Shown here piece by piece: positions 1 to 11,892 of a stretch of DNA of 64,000 bases. Position numbers and translations under genes: made by a program. Each line of letters starts with the position of its first letter. Position 1 is the stretch's first letter. The notes under the pieces are model-generated. The model worked only from the letters and a program-made list of their open reading frames with translations, was not told the DNA's origin and did not search any database. The stretch is from Paracoccus sediminis (lineage in GTDB: Bacteria; Pseudomonadota; Alphaproteobacteria; Rhodobacterales; Rhodobacteraceae): assembly GCF_900188295.1 (NCBI RefSeq), contig NZ_FZNM01000006.1, positions 145,648-209,647 on the forward strand, in the 5' to 3' direction.

Positions 1-251
1 ACGGATCGCGCGTCCTGGAACCAGTCGCCGATGCTGCCGTCCTGAAACGCGCCGCCGCTGGCGCCATGACCGGAATAATCGAACCGCAGAAAGGCCCGGT
101 TCCGGTCTCGCGCCCAGTCGTCCAGCCAGACAGCCTTGGTTCCCGTCATGTCGGATCGGAATCCGCCCAGAAACACCACGCCCGGCCCCTGCCCGGCACG
201 ACGATGAAAGGCGATGCGCCGCCCGGCCAATGTCTCCAGATGATCGGTCAT
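1..251 (-). CDS. alpha/beta hydrolase, N-terminal part (runs off window)
   Basis: The reverse strand from an ATG at 251 reads [15 protein letters not shown] and stays open to the window edge (83 codons). The segments GVVFLGGF, a short WLDDWA helix and [14 protein letters not shown] match the first strands and the oxyanion/nucleophile-approach region of small alpha/beta hydrolases such as ABHD10-type thioesterases. The catalytic serine would lie beyond the window. The gene diverges from thrS, with about 119 bp between the two start codons. Family membership is an inference from this short stretch; the substrate is unknown. Confidence 0.75.
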   Translation of the reverse strand, partial: MTDHLETLAGRRIAFHRRAGQGPGVVFLGGFRSDMTGTKAVWLDDWARDRNRAFLRFDYSGHGASGGAFQDGSIGDWFQDARS

Positions 252-281
252 TCCTGTTCCTTTTCCATGGTCGCCGTCATC

Positions 282-287
282 TTGACA
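282..287 (+). promoter_or_regulatory. possible -35 box for thrS
   Basis: A perfect TTGACA lies 84 bp upstream of the thrS start. The hexamer 17 bp further (CAATGG) is a poor -10 box, and the better TATAAC at 319-324 is too far away to pair with it. This is therefore only a candidate sigma-70 element. No T-box or other leader structure was recognised in the 80 bp that follow. Confidence 0.25.
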
Positions 288-370
288 GTTTTCCCGCCAC
301 CGTCCAATGGAGGGCACATATAACCCGCAGCCGGGCGTTCCGTGGGCGCCAAACCGACGAGGAGGACGAC

Positions 371-2317
371 ATGTCCCAGATTTCCCTCACGTTCCCCGAT
401 GGCCATGTGCGCGACTATCCCGCCGGCATCAGCGCCGCAGAGGTCGCCGAGAGCATCGCGCCCAGCCTGGCCAAGCGCGCGATCTCGGCCAGCCTGGACG
501 GGCGGCATATCGACCTGGCCTGGCCCATTCAGACCGGCGGCGCGATCACCATCCACACCGCAAGGGACGAAGCCCCCGCCCTGGAACTGATCCGCCACGA
601 TTTCGCTCATGTAATGGCCCGCGCCGTGCAAGAGATCTGGCCGGGCGTGAAGGTCACCATCGGTCCCGTGCGCGATCAGGGCTGGTTCTACGACTTTGAC
701 CGCGCCGAGCCGTTCACGCCCGAGGATCTGGGCACCATCGAGGCAAAGATGAAGGAGATCATCAGCGCCCGCGATCCCGTCCGCACCGAGGTCTGGGACC
801 GCGACCGCGCGATCGCCCATTACAAGGCCGCGAACGAACCCTTCAAGGTCGAACTGATCGACCGCATCCCCGCGGGCGAAGAACTGCGGATGTACTGGCA
901 CGGCGACTGGCAGGATCTGTGCCGGGGTCCGCATTTGCAGAACACCGGCCAACTGCCCGCCGACGCGTTCAAGCTGACCCATATCGCAGGCGCCTATTGG
1001 CTGGGCGACAGCACCCGGCCCATGCTGCAACGGATCTATGGCGTCGCGTTCCGAAACCGCGACGAACTGAAGGCCCACATGACCATGCTCGAGGAGGCCG
1101 CGAAACGCGACCACCGCAAGCTGGGCCGGGAAATGGATCTGTTCCACATGCAGGAGGAGGCGCCCGGACAGATATTCTGGCACCCGAACGGCTGGAACAT
1201 CTATACGACCTTGCAGGATTACATGCGCCGCCGCCAGCGGACCGACGGTTACGTCGAGGTGAACACGCCCCAGGTCGTCAGCCGCAAGCTGTGGGAAGCG
1301 TCGGGTCACTGGGAGAACTATCACGACAACATGTTCATCGTCGAAGTCGACGAGGAGCACGCCAGGACCAAGACGATCAACGCCCTGAAGCCGATGAACT
1401 GCCCCTGCCATGTGCAAATCTTCAACCACGGCCTGAAATCCTATCGCGATCTGCCGCTGCGCATGGCGGAATTCGGGTCGTGCAACCGCTACGAACCCTC
1501 GGGCGCGCTGCACGGGATCATGCGGGTGCGCGGCTTCACCCAGGACGATGCCCACATCTTCTGCACCGAGGATCAGATCGAATCGGAAACCAGGAAGTTC
1601 ATCGAATTCCTGGCGGCGATCTATGCCGATCTGGGCTTTACCGACTGGCGCATCAAGCTGTCCACGCGGCCGGAAAAGCGGATCGGATCCGACGAAAGCT
1701 GGGATCGGGCCGAAGCCGCCCTTAGCAATGCCTGCAAGGCCGCCGGGCACGACTATGAACTGTTCCCCGGCGAGGGCGCCTTCTATGGGCCGAAACTGGA
1801 ATTCGTGCTGCGCGACGCCATCGGCCGCGACTGGCAATGCGGCACCTTGCAGGTGGACCCCAACCTGCCCGAACGGCTGGACGCCGAATATGTGGGCGCG
1901 GACGGCGGCAAGCACCGCCCGATCATGCTGCATCGCGCGGTCTTGGGCAGCTTTGAACGCTTCATCGGCATCCTGATCGAAAACAGCGCGGGCAAGCTGC
2001 CTTTCTGGCTGGCGCCCCGCCAGGTGGTCGTCGCCTCCATCGTGTCGGATGCCGATGCCTATGTGGCCGAGATCGTGGAGGCCCTGCGTGCGGCGGGAAT
2101 CCGGGCCGAAGCCGATACCCGAAACGAAAAAATCAACTACAAGGTCCGGGAACATTCGGTAGCCAAGGTGCCCGCCATCCTTGCCATCGGCATGAAAGAG
2201 GTGGAAGATCGCACCGTATCGCTTCGACGCCTTGACCAGCAGGGCACACGCCTGCTGCCCTTGGCCGAGGCCGTCGCCATGCTGCAAGACGAAGCCACGC
2301 CGCCCGACCTGCGCTGA
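371..2317 (+). CDS. thrS: threonyl-tRNA synthetase
   Basis: This class II synthetase charges tRNA-Thr in the cytoplasm. The ATG at 371 is chosen because GGAGG at 361-365 sits just ahead of it; the longer open frame upstream has no such site. The 648 residues match the usual ThrRS length. In order there are a TGS domain (about residues 1-62), the editing/second additional domain with H76-x3-H80, the class II catalytic core with zinc-ligand Cys344 in MNCPCH, motif 2 around [15 protein letters not shown], motif 3 near [12 protein letters not shown], and a C-terminal anticodon-binding domain from about residue 545 ([13 protein letters not shown] onward). It appears complete, with no odd residues. 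It is divergent from the hydrolase gene and followed by a cold-shock gene. Confidence 0.97.
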   Translation: MSQISLTFPDGHVRDYPAGISAAEVAESIAPSLAKRAISASLDGRHIDLAWPIQTGGAITIHTARDEAPALELIRHDFAHVMARAVQEIWPGVKVTIGPVRDQGWFYDFDRAEPFTPEDLGTIEAKMKEIISARDPVRTEVWDRDRAIAHYKAANEPFKVELIDRIPAGEELRMYWHGDWQDLCRGPHLQNTGQLPADAFKLTHIAGAYWLGDSTRPMLQRIYGVAFRNRDELKAHMTMLEEAAKRDHRKLGREMDLFHMQEEAPGQIFWHPNGWNIYTTLQDYMRRRQRTDGYVEVNTPQVVSRKLWEASGHWENYHDNMFIVEVDEEHARTKTINALKPMNCPCHVQIFNHGLKSYRDLPLRMAEFGSCNRYEPSGALHGIMRVRGFTQDDAHIFCTEDQIESETRKFIEFLAAIYADLGFTDWRIKLSTRPEKRIGSDESWDRAEAALSNACKAAGHDYELFPGEGAFYGPKLEFVLRDAIGRDWQCGTLQVDPNLPERLDAEYVGADGGKHRPIMLHRAVLGSFERFIGILIENSAGKLPFWLAPRQVVVASIVSDADAYVAEIVEALRAAGIRAEADTRNEKINYKVREHSVAKVPAILAIGMKEVEDRTVSLRRLDQQGTRLLPLAEAVAMLQDEATPPDLR

Positions 2318-2523
2318 AAGGCGCCAAAGGCACCGGCTTGTTGCGCCCAGGCCCCTGTCTGCGCGCGTTTCCTGCTTGCCTTTCTTAACGATTCGGTCAT
2401 CCTCTCAACTGCGTGAGCGAATGCCTTTCTACCGCCTCCCTTCATGGGCAGCCGGAATACCGAAAGCGGGCTGCACGGCCTGACGCAATCCTGCGCCAGG
2501 AGGACTTGAAGGAGAGAACGGTT

Positions 2524-2730
2524 ATGGCGACCGGAACGGTGAAATGGTTCAACGCCACCAAAGGCTATGGCTTCATTGCCCCCGATGACGGTGGAAAAGA
2601 CATCTTCGTCCACATCTCGGCGGTGGAACGCGCCGGGCTGACGGGCCTGAAGGACAACCAGAAGATCGCATACGAATTGCAGTCGGGCCGCGACGGCCGC
2701 GCCTCGGCCAGCGATCTGAAGCTGCTCTGA
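2524..2730 (+). CDS. cold-shock protein (CspA family)
   Basis: This 68-residue single-domain nucleic-acid-binding protein has both RNP motifs: KGYGFIAP (RNP1) and DIFVHIS (RNP2). It starts [10 protein letters not shown], the standard CSD opening. AAGGAG lies about 8 bp before the ATG. CspA-type proteins melt RNA secondary structure; whether this copy is cold-inducible cannot be told from sequence. It is monocistronic between thrS (about 206 bp upstream) and a terminator. Confidence 0.96.
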   Translation: MATGTVKWFNATKGYGFIAPDDGGKDIFVHISAVERAGLTGLKDNQKIAYELQSGRDGRASASDLKLL

Positions 2731-2753
2731 TCCAGCTTTCAACGGTTGCGGAA

Positions 2754-2776
2754 CGGCCCGTTCGCGGGCCGTTTTT
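2754..2776 (+). terminator. rho-independent terminator after the cold-shock gene
   Basis: A 7-bp perfect GC stem (CGGCCCG / CGGGCCG) with a TTCG tetraloop is followed by five T residues. It lies 24 bp after the csp stop codon. TTCG-capped stems are especially stable. Confidence 0.9.
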
Positions 2777-3116
2777 CATGCGGCGCCCCCTTGCATGTGG
2801 TGACGAACGCAGGCGCTCGTTCCGACCGCCCTGCCGCACCTGATAGTGCCGGATAGACGGCCGCACTGCGGCGGCGGTTGCCTGAACCCTGGTATCGTTT
2901 CTTGGGCGGCCGCAAGGAACAGCATCCCAGGGACTAACCGCGTCCGCGGCGGATTGCACGCCGGCGGCCGTCATCGATGATGAACCCGGTCTCTGACATA
3001 AACACGTGCCGGGACAGGAATTTGGCAATGCAGTTTCCATATTGAAAATTGATGAATTCTTAACAGCGGTCCAATCTGTAGAGCCATCAATCATTCTTAT
3101 GGCATATATGCCCTGA
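2777..3116. other. intergenic stretch without a recognisable gene
   Basis: These 340 bases lie between the csp terminator and the 3' end of the convergent response-regulator gene. Six-frame reading gives only shadow frames without family motifs. No RNA gene, repeat or second terminator was recognised. Confidence 0.5.
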
Positions 3117-3779
3117 CTAATGAACTGCGTCGGTTCTTCCATGCGTTTTTTGAGCGGCGTACAAAGCCACCTCTACCCGGTTCTTTGCATGCAGCTTCTT
3201 CATGATATTGGTCAAATAGTATTTTGCCGTCTTTTCACAGATATTCAGACTGTAGGCTATTTCCTTGTTGCTCATGCCCTTTGCCAGCAAGGCGAGGATC
3301 TGTTCCTCTCTGACGGCAAAAGCGATCCGCGCAGGCTCGTTCAGGGTCAGTGCTCTGCCCGATAGTTGGTCAAGAAGATGCCCCATCAGTTGCGGGGCCA
3401 CGCAGTGTTCACCGGCCGCAGCGGCCTCGGAGCCCTTGATGAGGTCCGAGGCGCTTATACCCTTGAGAAGATATCCATGCACGCCCGCGCGGAACGCCCG
3501 GACCACGCATCCGATGTCCTCGACCACCGACAACACCACAATCCTGGTCGCCACTGGCTTTGCAAGGATCGTTTCTGCCGCTTCTATGCCGCCGCCTGGC
3601 AGATGCAGGTCCAGAAACAAAAGGTCTGGGGTCTTGTCGGCGACAAGCCTGATGGCATCGCTGGCCGACGCCCCTTCGCCAAGAACCTCAAACCTGCCGC
3701 TATTCTGCAATACATGGACAACACCTTGACGATACAGTGGATGATCGTCCACCACCGCTACGCCGATCTTAGACTGCAT
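3117..3779 (-). CDS. NarL/FixJ-type response regulator
   Basis: The 220-residue two-domain regulator has a receiver with acidic pair Asp11/Asp12, phospho-acceptor Asp57 (LLFLDLHLPGG) and Lys106 (GYLLKG), then a LuxR-type helix-turn-helix at about residues 155-205 (MSNKEIAYSLNICEKTAKYY). The start overlaps the end of the upstream histidine kinase by 11 bp, so the two are co-transcribed and are a cognate pair. By family it binds DNA when phosphorylated. The targets are unknown, although the divergent peroxidase gene across the kinase is a natural candidate. Confidence 0.93.
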   Translation of the reverse strand: MQSKIGVAVVDDHPLYRQGVVHVLQNSGRFEVLGEGASASDAIRLVADKTPDLLFLDLHLPGGGIEAAETILAKPVATRIVVLSVVEDIGCVVRAFRAGVHGYLLKGISASDLIKGSEAAAAGEHCVAPQLMGHLLDQLSGRALTLNEPARIAFAVREEQILALLAKGMSNKEIAYSLNICEKTAKYYLTNIMKKLHAKNRVEVALYAAQKTHGRTDAVH

Positions 3780-5190
3780 CTGGTTTCTCCATTTTCAGCG
3801 GCAGACGTGCCACAAGCTGGGTGCCACGTCGCGGCCAGCTGCTGACCGTCATTGTCCCATTCAGGCTTTCGAGGCGGTTCTTCAGACTGATGAGCCCAAG
3901 ATGCGGGCTGCCATCGGAAACACGGCCTTTTGGCATCCCCGGCCCGCTGTCAGACACGGTGACCCGGATGAAATCCGTCTCGCCGACGACTGTGACGCGC
4001 TGACCGATGCCTTGTGCATGCCGAAAAGAGTTCGCAAGGCCTTCCTGGATGAAGCGACACACACAGATCCTGACCTGATCCGAACATTCGGTCGTCAGAT
4101 TTTCACATACCAGCGTGACACTTGTGCCGGTTCTGGCCTCATGATTCCTGACCGTCGCTGCAAGGCAGTCCTCCAGGGTCCGTCCGCTGATGTCAGGCAA
4201 AAGCAGCCCTGCGGCAATGGCCCGCACGTCCCGCATGGCCTCTGCTATGGCGGTCCGGGCCTGCTCAAGGCTGGTCCTGTTCACCCCGCCCGCCCCATCG
4301 TCAAGCCTGAGAAGCGCAAGGCCGATCAATTGGGCGGGGCCATCATGCAGGTCCGCCCCCAAAGCCCGCAGGAACCTTTCATTCTCGTCAAAGACGTTCT
4401 GGGCGCCGCGCTCGATCTGAGTGCGCAGGGCTGTTTCGCGGGCAACAGCGCGCGAAAGCTGGTTGATTTGTTGACTCAACTGATCGCGCTGCTGATCGAT
4501 GATCCTGCTGGCGCCATGCACCACCGCCAGGAACCCCAGGACATTGCATGACAAGATAAAGAACGTGAACATCCAGCTGTGCCGCTTTGCGATCGCGACG
4601 ACATCCACCAGTTCCGCGGCATCCTCATAGAATTCTGCCACAGCGATAACCTTGCCCGTGTTCTGGTCATAGACGGGGGCGTAGACCTCGAAGATCGCGT
4701 CATGTTCACTGAATTCCGGGGCGCTTTCGGCCGAAGGTTCGTTGACCTCGGACGTGATCGCGCCTGCGAACGCGTTCAACAGGCTTTGGCTGGGCGCAAA
4801 ACGCTTGCCTACCAGATCGCGACTGCTGCTATAGACGATGGTGCCGCTGCTGTTCCAGACCTTGATGGCCACGACATGCAGCCGCAGCGCCCCGCTGACA
4901 AGAAGGGCGTCCAGCTGGTCCCTTCTTTCCGCGCTGATCCGGTCGGATGACGCCAGTTCCTGCACCAGTGGCGACACCAGATCGCTGATATAGACCGATG
5001 CCACGCCCGAACTGCGCGACAGGATTCTGTTTTCAATGCTGCGCGAAACCCATCCGCCGATTGCAAAGGTGCTTGCGATGGCAAGAAACAGCGCCAATGT
5101 CGCAAAGCGGCAATCAAGGCTGAGACCCTTCCAGATTTTCAGCAGAGACCGATCGAACGGTCCAGCCGTCACTGCAGTATACAGGCTCAT
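3769..5190 (-). CDS. membrane histidine kinase (DegS/NarX, HisKA_3 type)
   Basis: The 473-residue sensor has two membrane helices (about residues 29-48 and 206-225) enclosing a periplasmic sensing domain of roughly 155 residues. A coiled linker, a HisKA_3 dimerisation region with phospho-acceptor His282 (LGADLHDGPAQL) and a C-terminal HATPase domain (ending near DSGPGMPKGR, HLGLISLKNRLE) follow. AGAGGTGG precedes the ATG at 5190. It phosphorylates the regulator encoded just downstream. The periplasmic domain resembles a Cache-like fold in its strand pattern, but no ligand can be named. Confidence 0.92.
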   Translation of the reverse strand: MSLYTAVTAGPFDRSLLKIWKGLSLDCRFATLALFLAIASTFAIGGWVSRSIENRILSRSSGVASVYISDLVSPLVQELASSDRISAERRDQLDALLVSGALRLHVVAIKVWNSSGTIVYSSSRDLVGKRFAPSQSLLNAFAGAITSEVNEPSAESAPEFSEHDAIFEVYAPVYDQNTGKVIAVAEFYEDAAELVDVVAIAKRHSWMFTFFILSCNVLGFLAVVHGASRIIDQQRDQLSQQINQLSRAVARETALRTQIERGAQNVFDENERFLRALGADLHDGPAQLIGLALLRLDDGAGGVNRTSLEQARTAIAEAMRDVRAIAAGLLLPDISGRTLEDCLAATVRNHEARTGTSVTLVCENLTTECSDQVRICVCRFIQEGLANSFRHAQGIGQRVTVVGETDFIRVTVSDSGPGMPKGRVSDGSPHLGLISLKNRLESLNGTMTVSSWPRRGTQLVARLPLKMEKPDAV

Positions 5191-5550
5191 CTTGCACCAC
5201 CTCTTGGAGGCGAAAATACCTTATCACGATTTCGGTTGGCGCAACGGGTTTCCTTGCTTGAAAGCCAGGCATTTATTCGAATTTAGTGAGCATCCGCAGT
5301 TTGTTACAACCTTCAAGCATGATCGTTTCCAACGCGCATGTCGGGGGTTGTAGGGAAAGCAGTCCCCGAGAATTTTAGTTTAGCCAAAAGTCCATGGCCC
5401 GGCCGGACCAAAGTCCATGACCATACAGCCTTTCAGTCCGGTCTGATGACCGATTCTTCCCGGATCGAATGTCCGTATAGGCTGCAATCCACCACTCGCT
5501 ATCCTCGGGAACGGATGCCCTTGGCAGCTTTTTTTTGGGTGGAGGTAGTT
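5191..5550. other. divergent intergenic region, kinase / haem peroxidase
   Basis: These 360 bases separate the two-component system from the peroxidase gene. The open frame of the peroxidase extends back to 5338 but without a ribosome-binding site there. An oligo-T run near 5530 lies just ahead of the Shine-Dalgarno sequence used by the peroxidase. No convincing promoter boxes were found. Confidence 0.45.
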
Positions 5551-8500
5551 ATGGTTACGTATATCCGGTCCGACCTGGACTTCATTCTCGAACAGATCAA
5601 GATCGCCGAAGAACATTCGGACTATCTTGCAGGAGTGCCAGGCGCGCGCCCGCTGTTCGGTCCGAACGGCATGATTCCGGCCAACAATATCAGTTGGGGG
5701 CTGAGAACGGTGGACGGCACCTATAACAACCTGATCCCCGGACGGACCGACTGGGGTTCGGCCGACCAGCCGTTTCCCACCCTGCTTGACCCGGACTATC
5801 GGGACACTTCCGAAACTTTTGATCCGGATGGCCCCGGCGGCCCGGCGCCCGCGATGGGATCGCCCAACTACAACCCGTCGAACGACCCCAGTTCAGTCGT
5901 GGTCGATTCGGCGCCACGCGTCATCTCGAACCTGATCGTCGACATGGCGCCCACCAACCCGGCCGCGGTGGAAAAGGCGCTCGACCTTGCAGGGATCGAA
6001 GGTCAGGCCAAGGCGGACGCCATCGCGGCCATCGCAACCGCCGTGGAATCCTATAGGGCCGGGGGTTCTCTGGCGGACCTGCAGGCGGCTGTCACCGCGC
6101 AGGGACTCGAGATGGCCGGCGAAAGCCTGGTCATGCGGAACGTCGCGCCCGACGAGGGGCTGTCGGCCCCGTTCAACTCGTGGTTCACGCTGTTCGGACA
6201 GTTTTTCGACCATGGGCTTGACCTCGTTGCCAAGGGGCAGAGCGGCACCGTCTTTATTCCGCTGAAACCGGACGATCCGCTTTACAGCACGGAACCCGGC
6301 GCGCCCAACTTCATGGTGCTGACGCGGGCGACCGTTGACGAACAGGGTCGGGCCACGAATCTCACCACGCCTTTTGTGGACCAGAACCAGACCTACACCT
6401 CGCATCCGTCCCACCAGGTCTTCCTGCGCGAATATGTCATGACCGCCAACGGGCCGGTCGCGACCGGCAAGGCGCTCGACGGCGCGGCCGGCGGGCTGCC
6501 GACCTGGGCCGAGGTCAAGGCGCAGGCGGCAAACCTGCTCGGCATCGATCTTGATGACGTTCATGTCGGGAACCTGCCGCTGCTCGCGACCGATCCCTAT
6601 GGGAATTTCATCCCCGACCCCGAAACGGGCTACCCGCAGGTCGTGATGGTGGGTGGCGGGCTGGCCTCTGGCACGTCCTCCGACCCGCTGACCATCGTGA
6701 CCTATGGCGCGACGCCCGGCGACGTGACGCACCTTGCCGAGCGCACCGGCCACGCCTTCCTTGACGACATCGCCCATACCGCCGTTCCGGCCGGTCTGGA
6801 AGACGGCGACATCACGATCGGCCTGGACAATGGCGACGGCTCCCAGACCGACGGCAACTACGACAACGAGCTTCTCGACGCGCACTTCATCACCGGCGAC
6901 GGGCGCGGCAACGAGAATATCGGCCTGACCGCGGTGCACACCGTGTTCCACGCCGAGCATAACCGGCTGGTGGAGCTCACCAAGGAGACTGTGCTGGCCG
7001 AGAACGACCTCGCCTTCCTGAACGAATGGCTCCGCGTGGACGTCGGCGCCGTGCCGACCACGCCCAGCGACATCGCCGCGTTGCAATGGGACGGAGAGCG
7101 GTTGTTCCAGGCCGCGAAGTTCGGAACCGAGATGCAGTACCAGCACCTTGTGTTCGAGGAATTCGCGCGGAAAATACAGCCGAACATCGACGTTTTTCTG
7201 GTTCCGCAAGGATACGATGCGACAATAGACCCGTCGATCGTCGCCGAATTTGCGCATGTGGTCTACCGCTTCGGCCATTCGATGCTGACCGAAACGATCG
7301 ACCGGTTCGACGCGGACTTCAACGCCGACCCCATCGGCCTGATCCAGGGTTTCCTGAACCCGGTCGAGTTTCTCAACGGCGGCACCGTCGAGGAAGCGGT
7401 CGGCTCGATCGTCCGGGGCATGACGCGCCAGGCCGGCAACGAGATCGACGAATTCGTCACCGGCGCGCTGCGCAACAACCTGCTTGGCCTGCCGCTCGAC
7501 CTTGCGACCATCAACCTGGCGCGGGGCCGTGACACGGGCGTGCCCTCGCTGAACGCGGCGCGGCGCGAGTTCTACGAGGTGACCAACAACAACTCGGAAT
7601 TGGAACCCTACGAAAGCTGGATCGACTTCGCCGACGGCATCAAGAATCCGGCCTCGATCGTCAACTTCATCGCCTCTTACGGCACCCACACGCTGATTAC
7701 CTCGCAGACCACGCTGGAGACCAGGCGGGACGCGGCGCTGACCATCATCACCGGCGTATCGGTCGGCGGCCTGGAGGTTCCGGCGGACGCCGAGGCCTTC
7801 CTCAATGGCACAGGTGGCTTCGCGGGCGATCTCGGCGGCCTCGAGAACGTCGACCTCTGGATCGGAGGTCTGGCCGAGAAGAACCTGCCGTTCGGCGGCA
7901 TGCTCGGCTCGACCTTCAACTTCGTCTTCGAAGTCCAGATGGAGAAGCTTCAGAACGCCGACCGCTTCTACTATCTCCAGCGGCTCGACGGCTTGCACCT
8001 GTTCGGCGAGATGGAGGCCAATTCGTTCGCAGCGATGATTATGCGCAACAGCGACGCCATTCATCTGCCGTCGGACGTGTTCTCCACCCCTGGCCTGATC
8101 CTGGAGGTCAATCAGGATCGTCAGTACAACGTCATCGACGGGGTTGGGACCAATGACGATCCGGTGGGCGGAACCATCCTGAACCCGCTGGTGGACCGCG
8201 ACAACAACGCCACTCCGGGCGCAGATACTAACTACCTGCGCTATACGGGCGGCAATCATGTGGTTCTGGGCGGCACCGACGCGAACGACACCCTGATCGG
8301 CAGCATCGGCGACGATACGTTCCACGGCGATGGCGGACGAGACCGGATCGAAGGCGGCGCCGGCAACGACATCATCAACGGCGGTGACGGAGACGACATC
8401 ATCACCGACCTCGGCGGCGACGACAACATCAAGGGCGGCGACGGAAACGATGCTGTCAATGCGGGCCAGGGCCTGAACCTCGTGCTTGGCGGGGCGGGCA

Positions 8501-11037
8501 ACGACTTCATCATGGCCGGCTCGGACGGCGGGTCCGAGGTGTTCGGCGGAACCGGGAACGACTTCATCCTGGGCACCAGGACAACCGAACGGATCCTCGG
8601 CAACGAGGGTCACGACTGGATCGAGGAAGGCACCTTCGACGGCGCGCCGGGCGACAATTTCGACGAGATCTTCGCCCGCGACATGGTCATCGGCCACGAC
8701 GTCTTCCTCGGCGACGGCAGCACCGACGAATTCATCGCCGAAGGCGGCGACGACATCATGGTCGGCAGCGCCGGCATCAACAAGCTCGAGGGCATGTCCG
8801 GCTTTGACTGGGCCACCTACAAGGACAACCCCGAGGTTCTGATCGACGGCGATCCGGTCACCGGTGTCAGGGCCGATTTGACCCTGGACGCCTTTGACGA
8901 GCAGCCGCTGCCGCCCCCATTGTCGGCGCTTGACCAGTATGGAAACGTCGAGGGTCTGTCCGGCTCGGCCTTCAACGACCGGCTCGACGGCTCCGAGGCG
9001 ACGGCGGCCGACATCGCGGTGGGTGGCAACAATCCCAACGGCAGCAAATTGCTGGCCGAGAATATCGGTCTTATCGACGGCCTTGCCGGCCTGCTGGGCA
9101 ACGGCGTTCTGAACGGTGACGGCGATTTCGACGGGGGCGACATCATCCTCGGCGGCGTTGGCAGCGACGTCATTACAGGGCGCGGCGGCAACGACATCAT
9201 CGACGGCGACAAATGGCTGAACGTGCGCATCAGCGTTCGCGAGAACACCGATGGAACCGGGGCCGAGATCGGTTCGCATGACAGCATGAAGACGCTGGTG
9301 GCGGATGTCTTTTCGGGCGCCATCAATCCGGGCCAGTTGCGCATCGTGCGCGAGATCGTCGATGCCGACGGTACCGGCAGCCTGGATATCGCCAACTACC
9401 GCGGCAACAGGAACGAATACCAGATCACCTTCGGCCTTCCCGGTGGCGGCGTCAGGATCACCCATACCGATCCGGATCTTTTTGATGACGGAACCGACAC
9501 GCTGTACAACATGGAGAAAGTCCGGTTCGCGGATGGCATAGAGGTGTTCCTGAACAACCAGGATCCGGTTGGCGGGCCGCTGATCTCCGACACCACCCCG
9601 ACCCAGGGATTCCTGTTGACGGCGGATCCGTCCGGCATACAGGATCCGAACGGCACCACGAATTCCACCTTCACCTACCAATGGTATCAAAGGGCCAATC
9701 CCGTGCTGCCATGGGTGGCGATCGCCGGGGCAACGTCGGTAAACTTCACGCCGACGGCCGCACAGATCAACAGTGAATTGCAGGTGGTCGCGACCTTCAC
9801 CGACGATCAGGGCACCGTCGAAAGCGTGGCCTCTGCGCCGACAGCGATCGTCGGGGCCAACTTCAACGGGACCGCGGCGAACAACACCTTCAACGGCACT
9901 GAAGGCGCCGACTTCATGCTGGGCAACGGCGGCAACGACAGCCTGGCTGGCAATGGAGGCGATGACCACCTCGACGGCGGCTTGGGAAGTGACAGCCTCG
10001 ATGGTGGCGACGGCATGGACACCTTGATCGGCGGTGCCAACGGCGGCCTGGACACGCTGCGGGGCGGCGCCGGTGACGACAATCTCGATGGCGGCGGTGG
10101 CGCAGACGTCATGGACGGCGGAATCGGCGCCGACATCATGGCCGGCGGCGCTGCCAACGATACCTACACGGTTGACGACAGTGGCGACGTGGTGACCGAG
10201 CTTGCCGGCGGGGGCACGATCGACGTGGTCAACACCACGCTCAACACCTATGCCCTGCCCAACCAGGTCGAACGGGTGTTCTTCACCGGAACCGGCACCT
10301 TCACGGGCACCGGCAACGCGCTGAACAACTGGCTCACCGGCGGTGAGCTGGACGACATCCTCGACGGCGCCGGCGGCAACGACCGGATGGTTGGACTTGC
10401 TGGCAACGACACGTACCACGTCAACAGCGCGACCGACACGACCGTGGAGGCGGTCGACGGGGGTACCGACACCGTTCTCGCTACGGTGACCGACACCATG
10501 AACGCCAACATCGAGAACCTGATCCTTGTCGAGGGCGCAGGCAACATCGGCGGCACCGGCAACGTCCTTGCGAACTTGATGACCGGCAACACCGGCAACA
10601 ACTCGTTGAACGGGGGCGGCGGCGGCGATACGGTCAACGGCGGCGACGGCAACGACACCCTCAACGGGGCCGACGGCAACGACACGCTGAACGGCGGCGC
10701 GGGTGTCGACACGGTGAATGGCGGCGCCGGCAATGACATGCTTACGGGCGGCATCGGAAACGATCTGCTGAACGGTGGGATTGGTTTGGACACCTTTGTG
10801 TTTGCGCCGGGCTTTGGCGACGACGACATCTCGGGCTTCGACGCCAACCCAACGGGTGGCCAGGACGTGATTGACCTGACTGCCTTCAACATGCTCGCAA
10901 GTGTGGTGGTCACGGACGAGGGCACGTTCACCCGGATCACGGTCGACGAGGGCCCCGGCGGCGACGTCCATACGATCGACCTGCTGGGCATCGGAAACGC
11001 GACCACCGTGACGATCGGAGCCGACATCTTCATCTAG
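5551..11037 (+). CDS. secreted animal-type haem peroxidase with RTX calcium-binding repeats
   Basis: The ATG at 5551 is chosen because GGAGGT (5541-5546) precedes it, giving 1828 residues. Residues about 60-900 form an animal-haem-peroxidase domain: distal His221 in [10 protein letters not shown], a helix with [14 protein letters not shown], the proximal region with His576 (YRFGHSML), and [15 protein letters not shown], the family's RGRD signature. RTX nonapeptides (GGxGxDxx) lie at about residues 914-1003, 1444-1534 and 1670-1747. An Ig/cadherin-like segment (about 1350-1430) separates the first two blocks. There is no signal peptide, so type I (ABC) secretion through a C-terminal signal is expected; no secretion genes are adjacent. 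Relatives in Aurantimonas and Erythrobacter (MopA type) oxidise Mn(II). That activity here is an inference. Confidence 0.92.
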   Translation: MVTYIRSDLDFILEQIKIAEEHSDYLAGVPGARPLFGPNGMIPANNISWGLRTVDGTYNNLIPGRTDWGSADQPFPTLLDPDYRDTSETFDPDGPGGPAPAMGSPNYNPSNDPSSVVVDSAPRVISNLIVDMAPTNPAAVEKALDLAGIEGQAKADAIAAIATAVESYRAGGSLADLQAAVTAQGLEMAGESLVMRNVAPDEGLSAPFNSWFTLFGQFFDHGLDLVAKGQSGTVFIPLKPDDPLYSTEPGAPNFMVLTRATVDEQGRATNLTTPFVDQNQTYTSHPSHQVFLREYVMTANGPVATGKALDGAAGGLPTWAEVKAQAANLLGIDLDDVHVGNLPLLATDPYGNFIPDPETGYPQVVMVGGGLASGTSSDPLTIVTYGATPGDVTHLAERTGHAFLDDIAHTAVPAGLEDGDITIGLDNGDGSQTDGNYDNELLDAHFITGDGRGNENIGLTAVHTVFHAEHNRLVELTKETVLAENDLAFLNEWLRVDVGAVPTTPSDIAALQWDGERLFQAAKFGTEMQYQHLVFEEFARKIQPNIDVFLVPQGYDATIDPSIVAEFAHVVYRFGHSMLTETIDRFDADFNADPIGLIQGFLNPVEFLNGGTVEEAVGSIVRGMTRQAGNEIDEFVTGALRNNLLGLPLDLATINLARGRDTGVPSLNAARREFYEVTNNNSELEPYESWIDFADGIKNPASIVNFIASYGTHTLITSQTTLETRRDAALTIITGVSVGGLEVPADAEAFLNGTGGFAGDLGGLENVDLWIGGLAEKNLPFGGMLGSTFNFVFEVQMEKLQNADRFYYLQRLDGLHLFGEMEANSFAAMIMRNSDAIHLPSDVFSTPGLILEVNQDRQYNVIDGVGTNDDPVGGTILNPLVDRDNNATPGADTNYLRYTGGNHVVLGGTDANDTLIGSIGDDTFHGDGGRDRIEGGAGNDIINGGDGDDIITDLGGDDNIKGGDGNDAVNAGQGLNLVLGGAGNDFIMAGSDGGSEVFGGTGNDFILGTRTTERILGNEGHDWIEEGTFDGAPGDNFDEIFARDMVIGHDVFLGDGSTDEFIAEGGDDIMVGSAGINKLEGMSGFDWATYKDNPEVLIDGDPVTGVRADLTLDAFDEQPLPPPLSALDQYGNVEGLSGSAFNDRLDGSEATAADIAVGGNNPNGSKLLAENIGLIDGLAGLLGNGVLNGDGDFDGGDIILGGVGSDVITGRGGNDIIDGDKWLNVRISVRENTDGTGAEIGSHDSMKTLVADVFSGAINPGQLRIVREIVDADGTGSLDIANYRGNRNEYQITFGLPGGGVRITHTDPDLFDDGTDTLYNMEKVRFADGIEVFLNNQDPVGGPLISDTTPTQGFLLTADPSGIQDPNGTTNSTFTYQWYQRANPVLPWVAIAGATSVNFTPTAAQINSELQVVATFTDDQGTVESVASAPTAIVGANFNGTAANNTFNGTEGADFMLGNGGNDSLAGNGGDDHLDGGLGSDSLDGGDGMDTLIGGANGGLDTLRGGAGDDNLDGGGGADVMDGGIGADIMAGGAANDTYTVDDSGDVVTELAGGGTIDVVNTTLNTYALPNQVERVFFTGTGTFTGTGNALNNWLTGGELDDILDGAGGNDRMVGLAGNDTYHVNSATDTTVEAVDGGTDTVLATVTDTMNANIENLILVEGAGNIGGTGNVLANLMTGNTGNNSLNGGGGGDTVNGGDGNDTLNGADGNDTLNGGAGVDTVNGGAGNDMLTGGIGNDLLNGGIGLDTFVFAPGFGDDDISGFDANPTGGQDVIDLTAFNMLASVVVTDEGTFTRITVDEGPGGDVHTIDLLGIGNATTVTIGADIFI

Positions 11038-11158
11038 AGGTCGGCTGACACTGGGGCCGGAATCTGCCAAGCCATGTGCCTGCGTTGATGGCACTGAAAA
11101 ACGTCGACACCTGGCTGTCTGATCCCGGCCCCTCATGAACCGCCTGATCCACGAGATG
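11038..11158. other. short spacer after the peroxidase
   Basis: This is non-coding sequence downstream of the peroxidase. No terminator hairpin with a T-tract was recognised. The decayed ProW-type fragment begins immediately after it on the other strand. Confidence 0.4.
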
Positions 11159-11650
11159 TCACCCCTGCCCGCCGAGGCCGGCGCGCAGGCCGAGGCCCAT
11201 CTCCATGCGGGTCAGGCCGCGCGTCACCTCGGCGCCCAGGCCGCCCGCGCCGACCAGGCCCGCCAGCACGACCATGGCCAGCGACAGCAGGATGCACTGG
11301 TTCAGGCCGACCAGCAGCGTGGGCCTGGCGGCGGGCAGCTCGATCCTCCACAGGATCGTGCGGGGCGTCGCGCCGATGGCCTGGCCCAGTTCCCTGAGGT
11401 CAGCGGGCACGCCCTTGAAGGCCAGCTTGGTCAGGCGCAGCATCGGCGGGATGGCATAGACGATGGTGGCGATGATCGCGGGGACGCGCCCCAGGGAAAA
11501 GATCATCACCGCCGGGATCAGATAGACCCAAGGCGGCACGGTCTGCATCACGTCCAGCACGGGGCGCAAGGCGGCCTCGACCCGCGCGCGGCGGGCGGCC
11601 AGGATGCCCAAGGGAAAGGCGGCGGGCCGCGGACCCAGGTCGGCATACCA
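11159..11650 (-). pseudogene. ProW-type betaine/proline ABC permease, internal fragment
   Basis: Reverse-strand residues PLGILAARRARVEAAL, VMQTVPPWVYLIPAVMIF, AIPPMLRLTKLAFKGVPADL, GATPRTILWRIELPAA and LAGLVGAGGLGAEVTRGL are the core of the ProW/OpuAB permease, including the EAA-type loop. The N-terminal membrane helices upstream of this core are replaced by unrelated sequence. The last membrane helix is missing after GLGLRAGL, where a stop follows at 11159. No ProV or ProX partner is nearby. It is a gene remnant truncated at both ends. Confidence 0.75.
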
Positions 11651-11892
11651 ACCGGAACGGCTTGGCTCCATGTGGACAGGCATGATGTTCATCGCGGAAC
11701 CGATATGGTTGTCATGTCCCGAGGGATACATCGGCACCGCGCCCAGGCGTGAGAGTGCAAATTCGCGATCCAGTATAGAATGAACTTATGGATCGCCGAT
11801 CTTCGGACAGGCCAGCAGCCCGACCCGCCGCGCGGCTTGCAGCGCCATCCGAAAGCGGGCGGTGCCCGAACTGGTGGTGGGTTTGATCCTCG

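Noticed and set aside
8290..10790. Short repeated sequences that might look like a CRISPR array
   Set aside because: They are degenerate 27-bp units encoding GGxGxDxx RTX nonapeptides, in frame and without spacers.
5893..11136. A 1747-codon open frame antisense to the haem peroxidase
   Set aside because: It is the GC-rich mirror of the RTX repeats; the residues are Val/Gly/Asp-biased without any domain, and the peroxidase reading has all family motifs.
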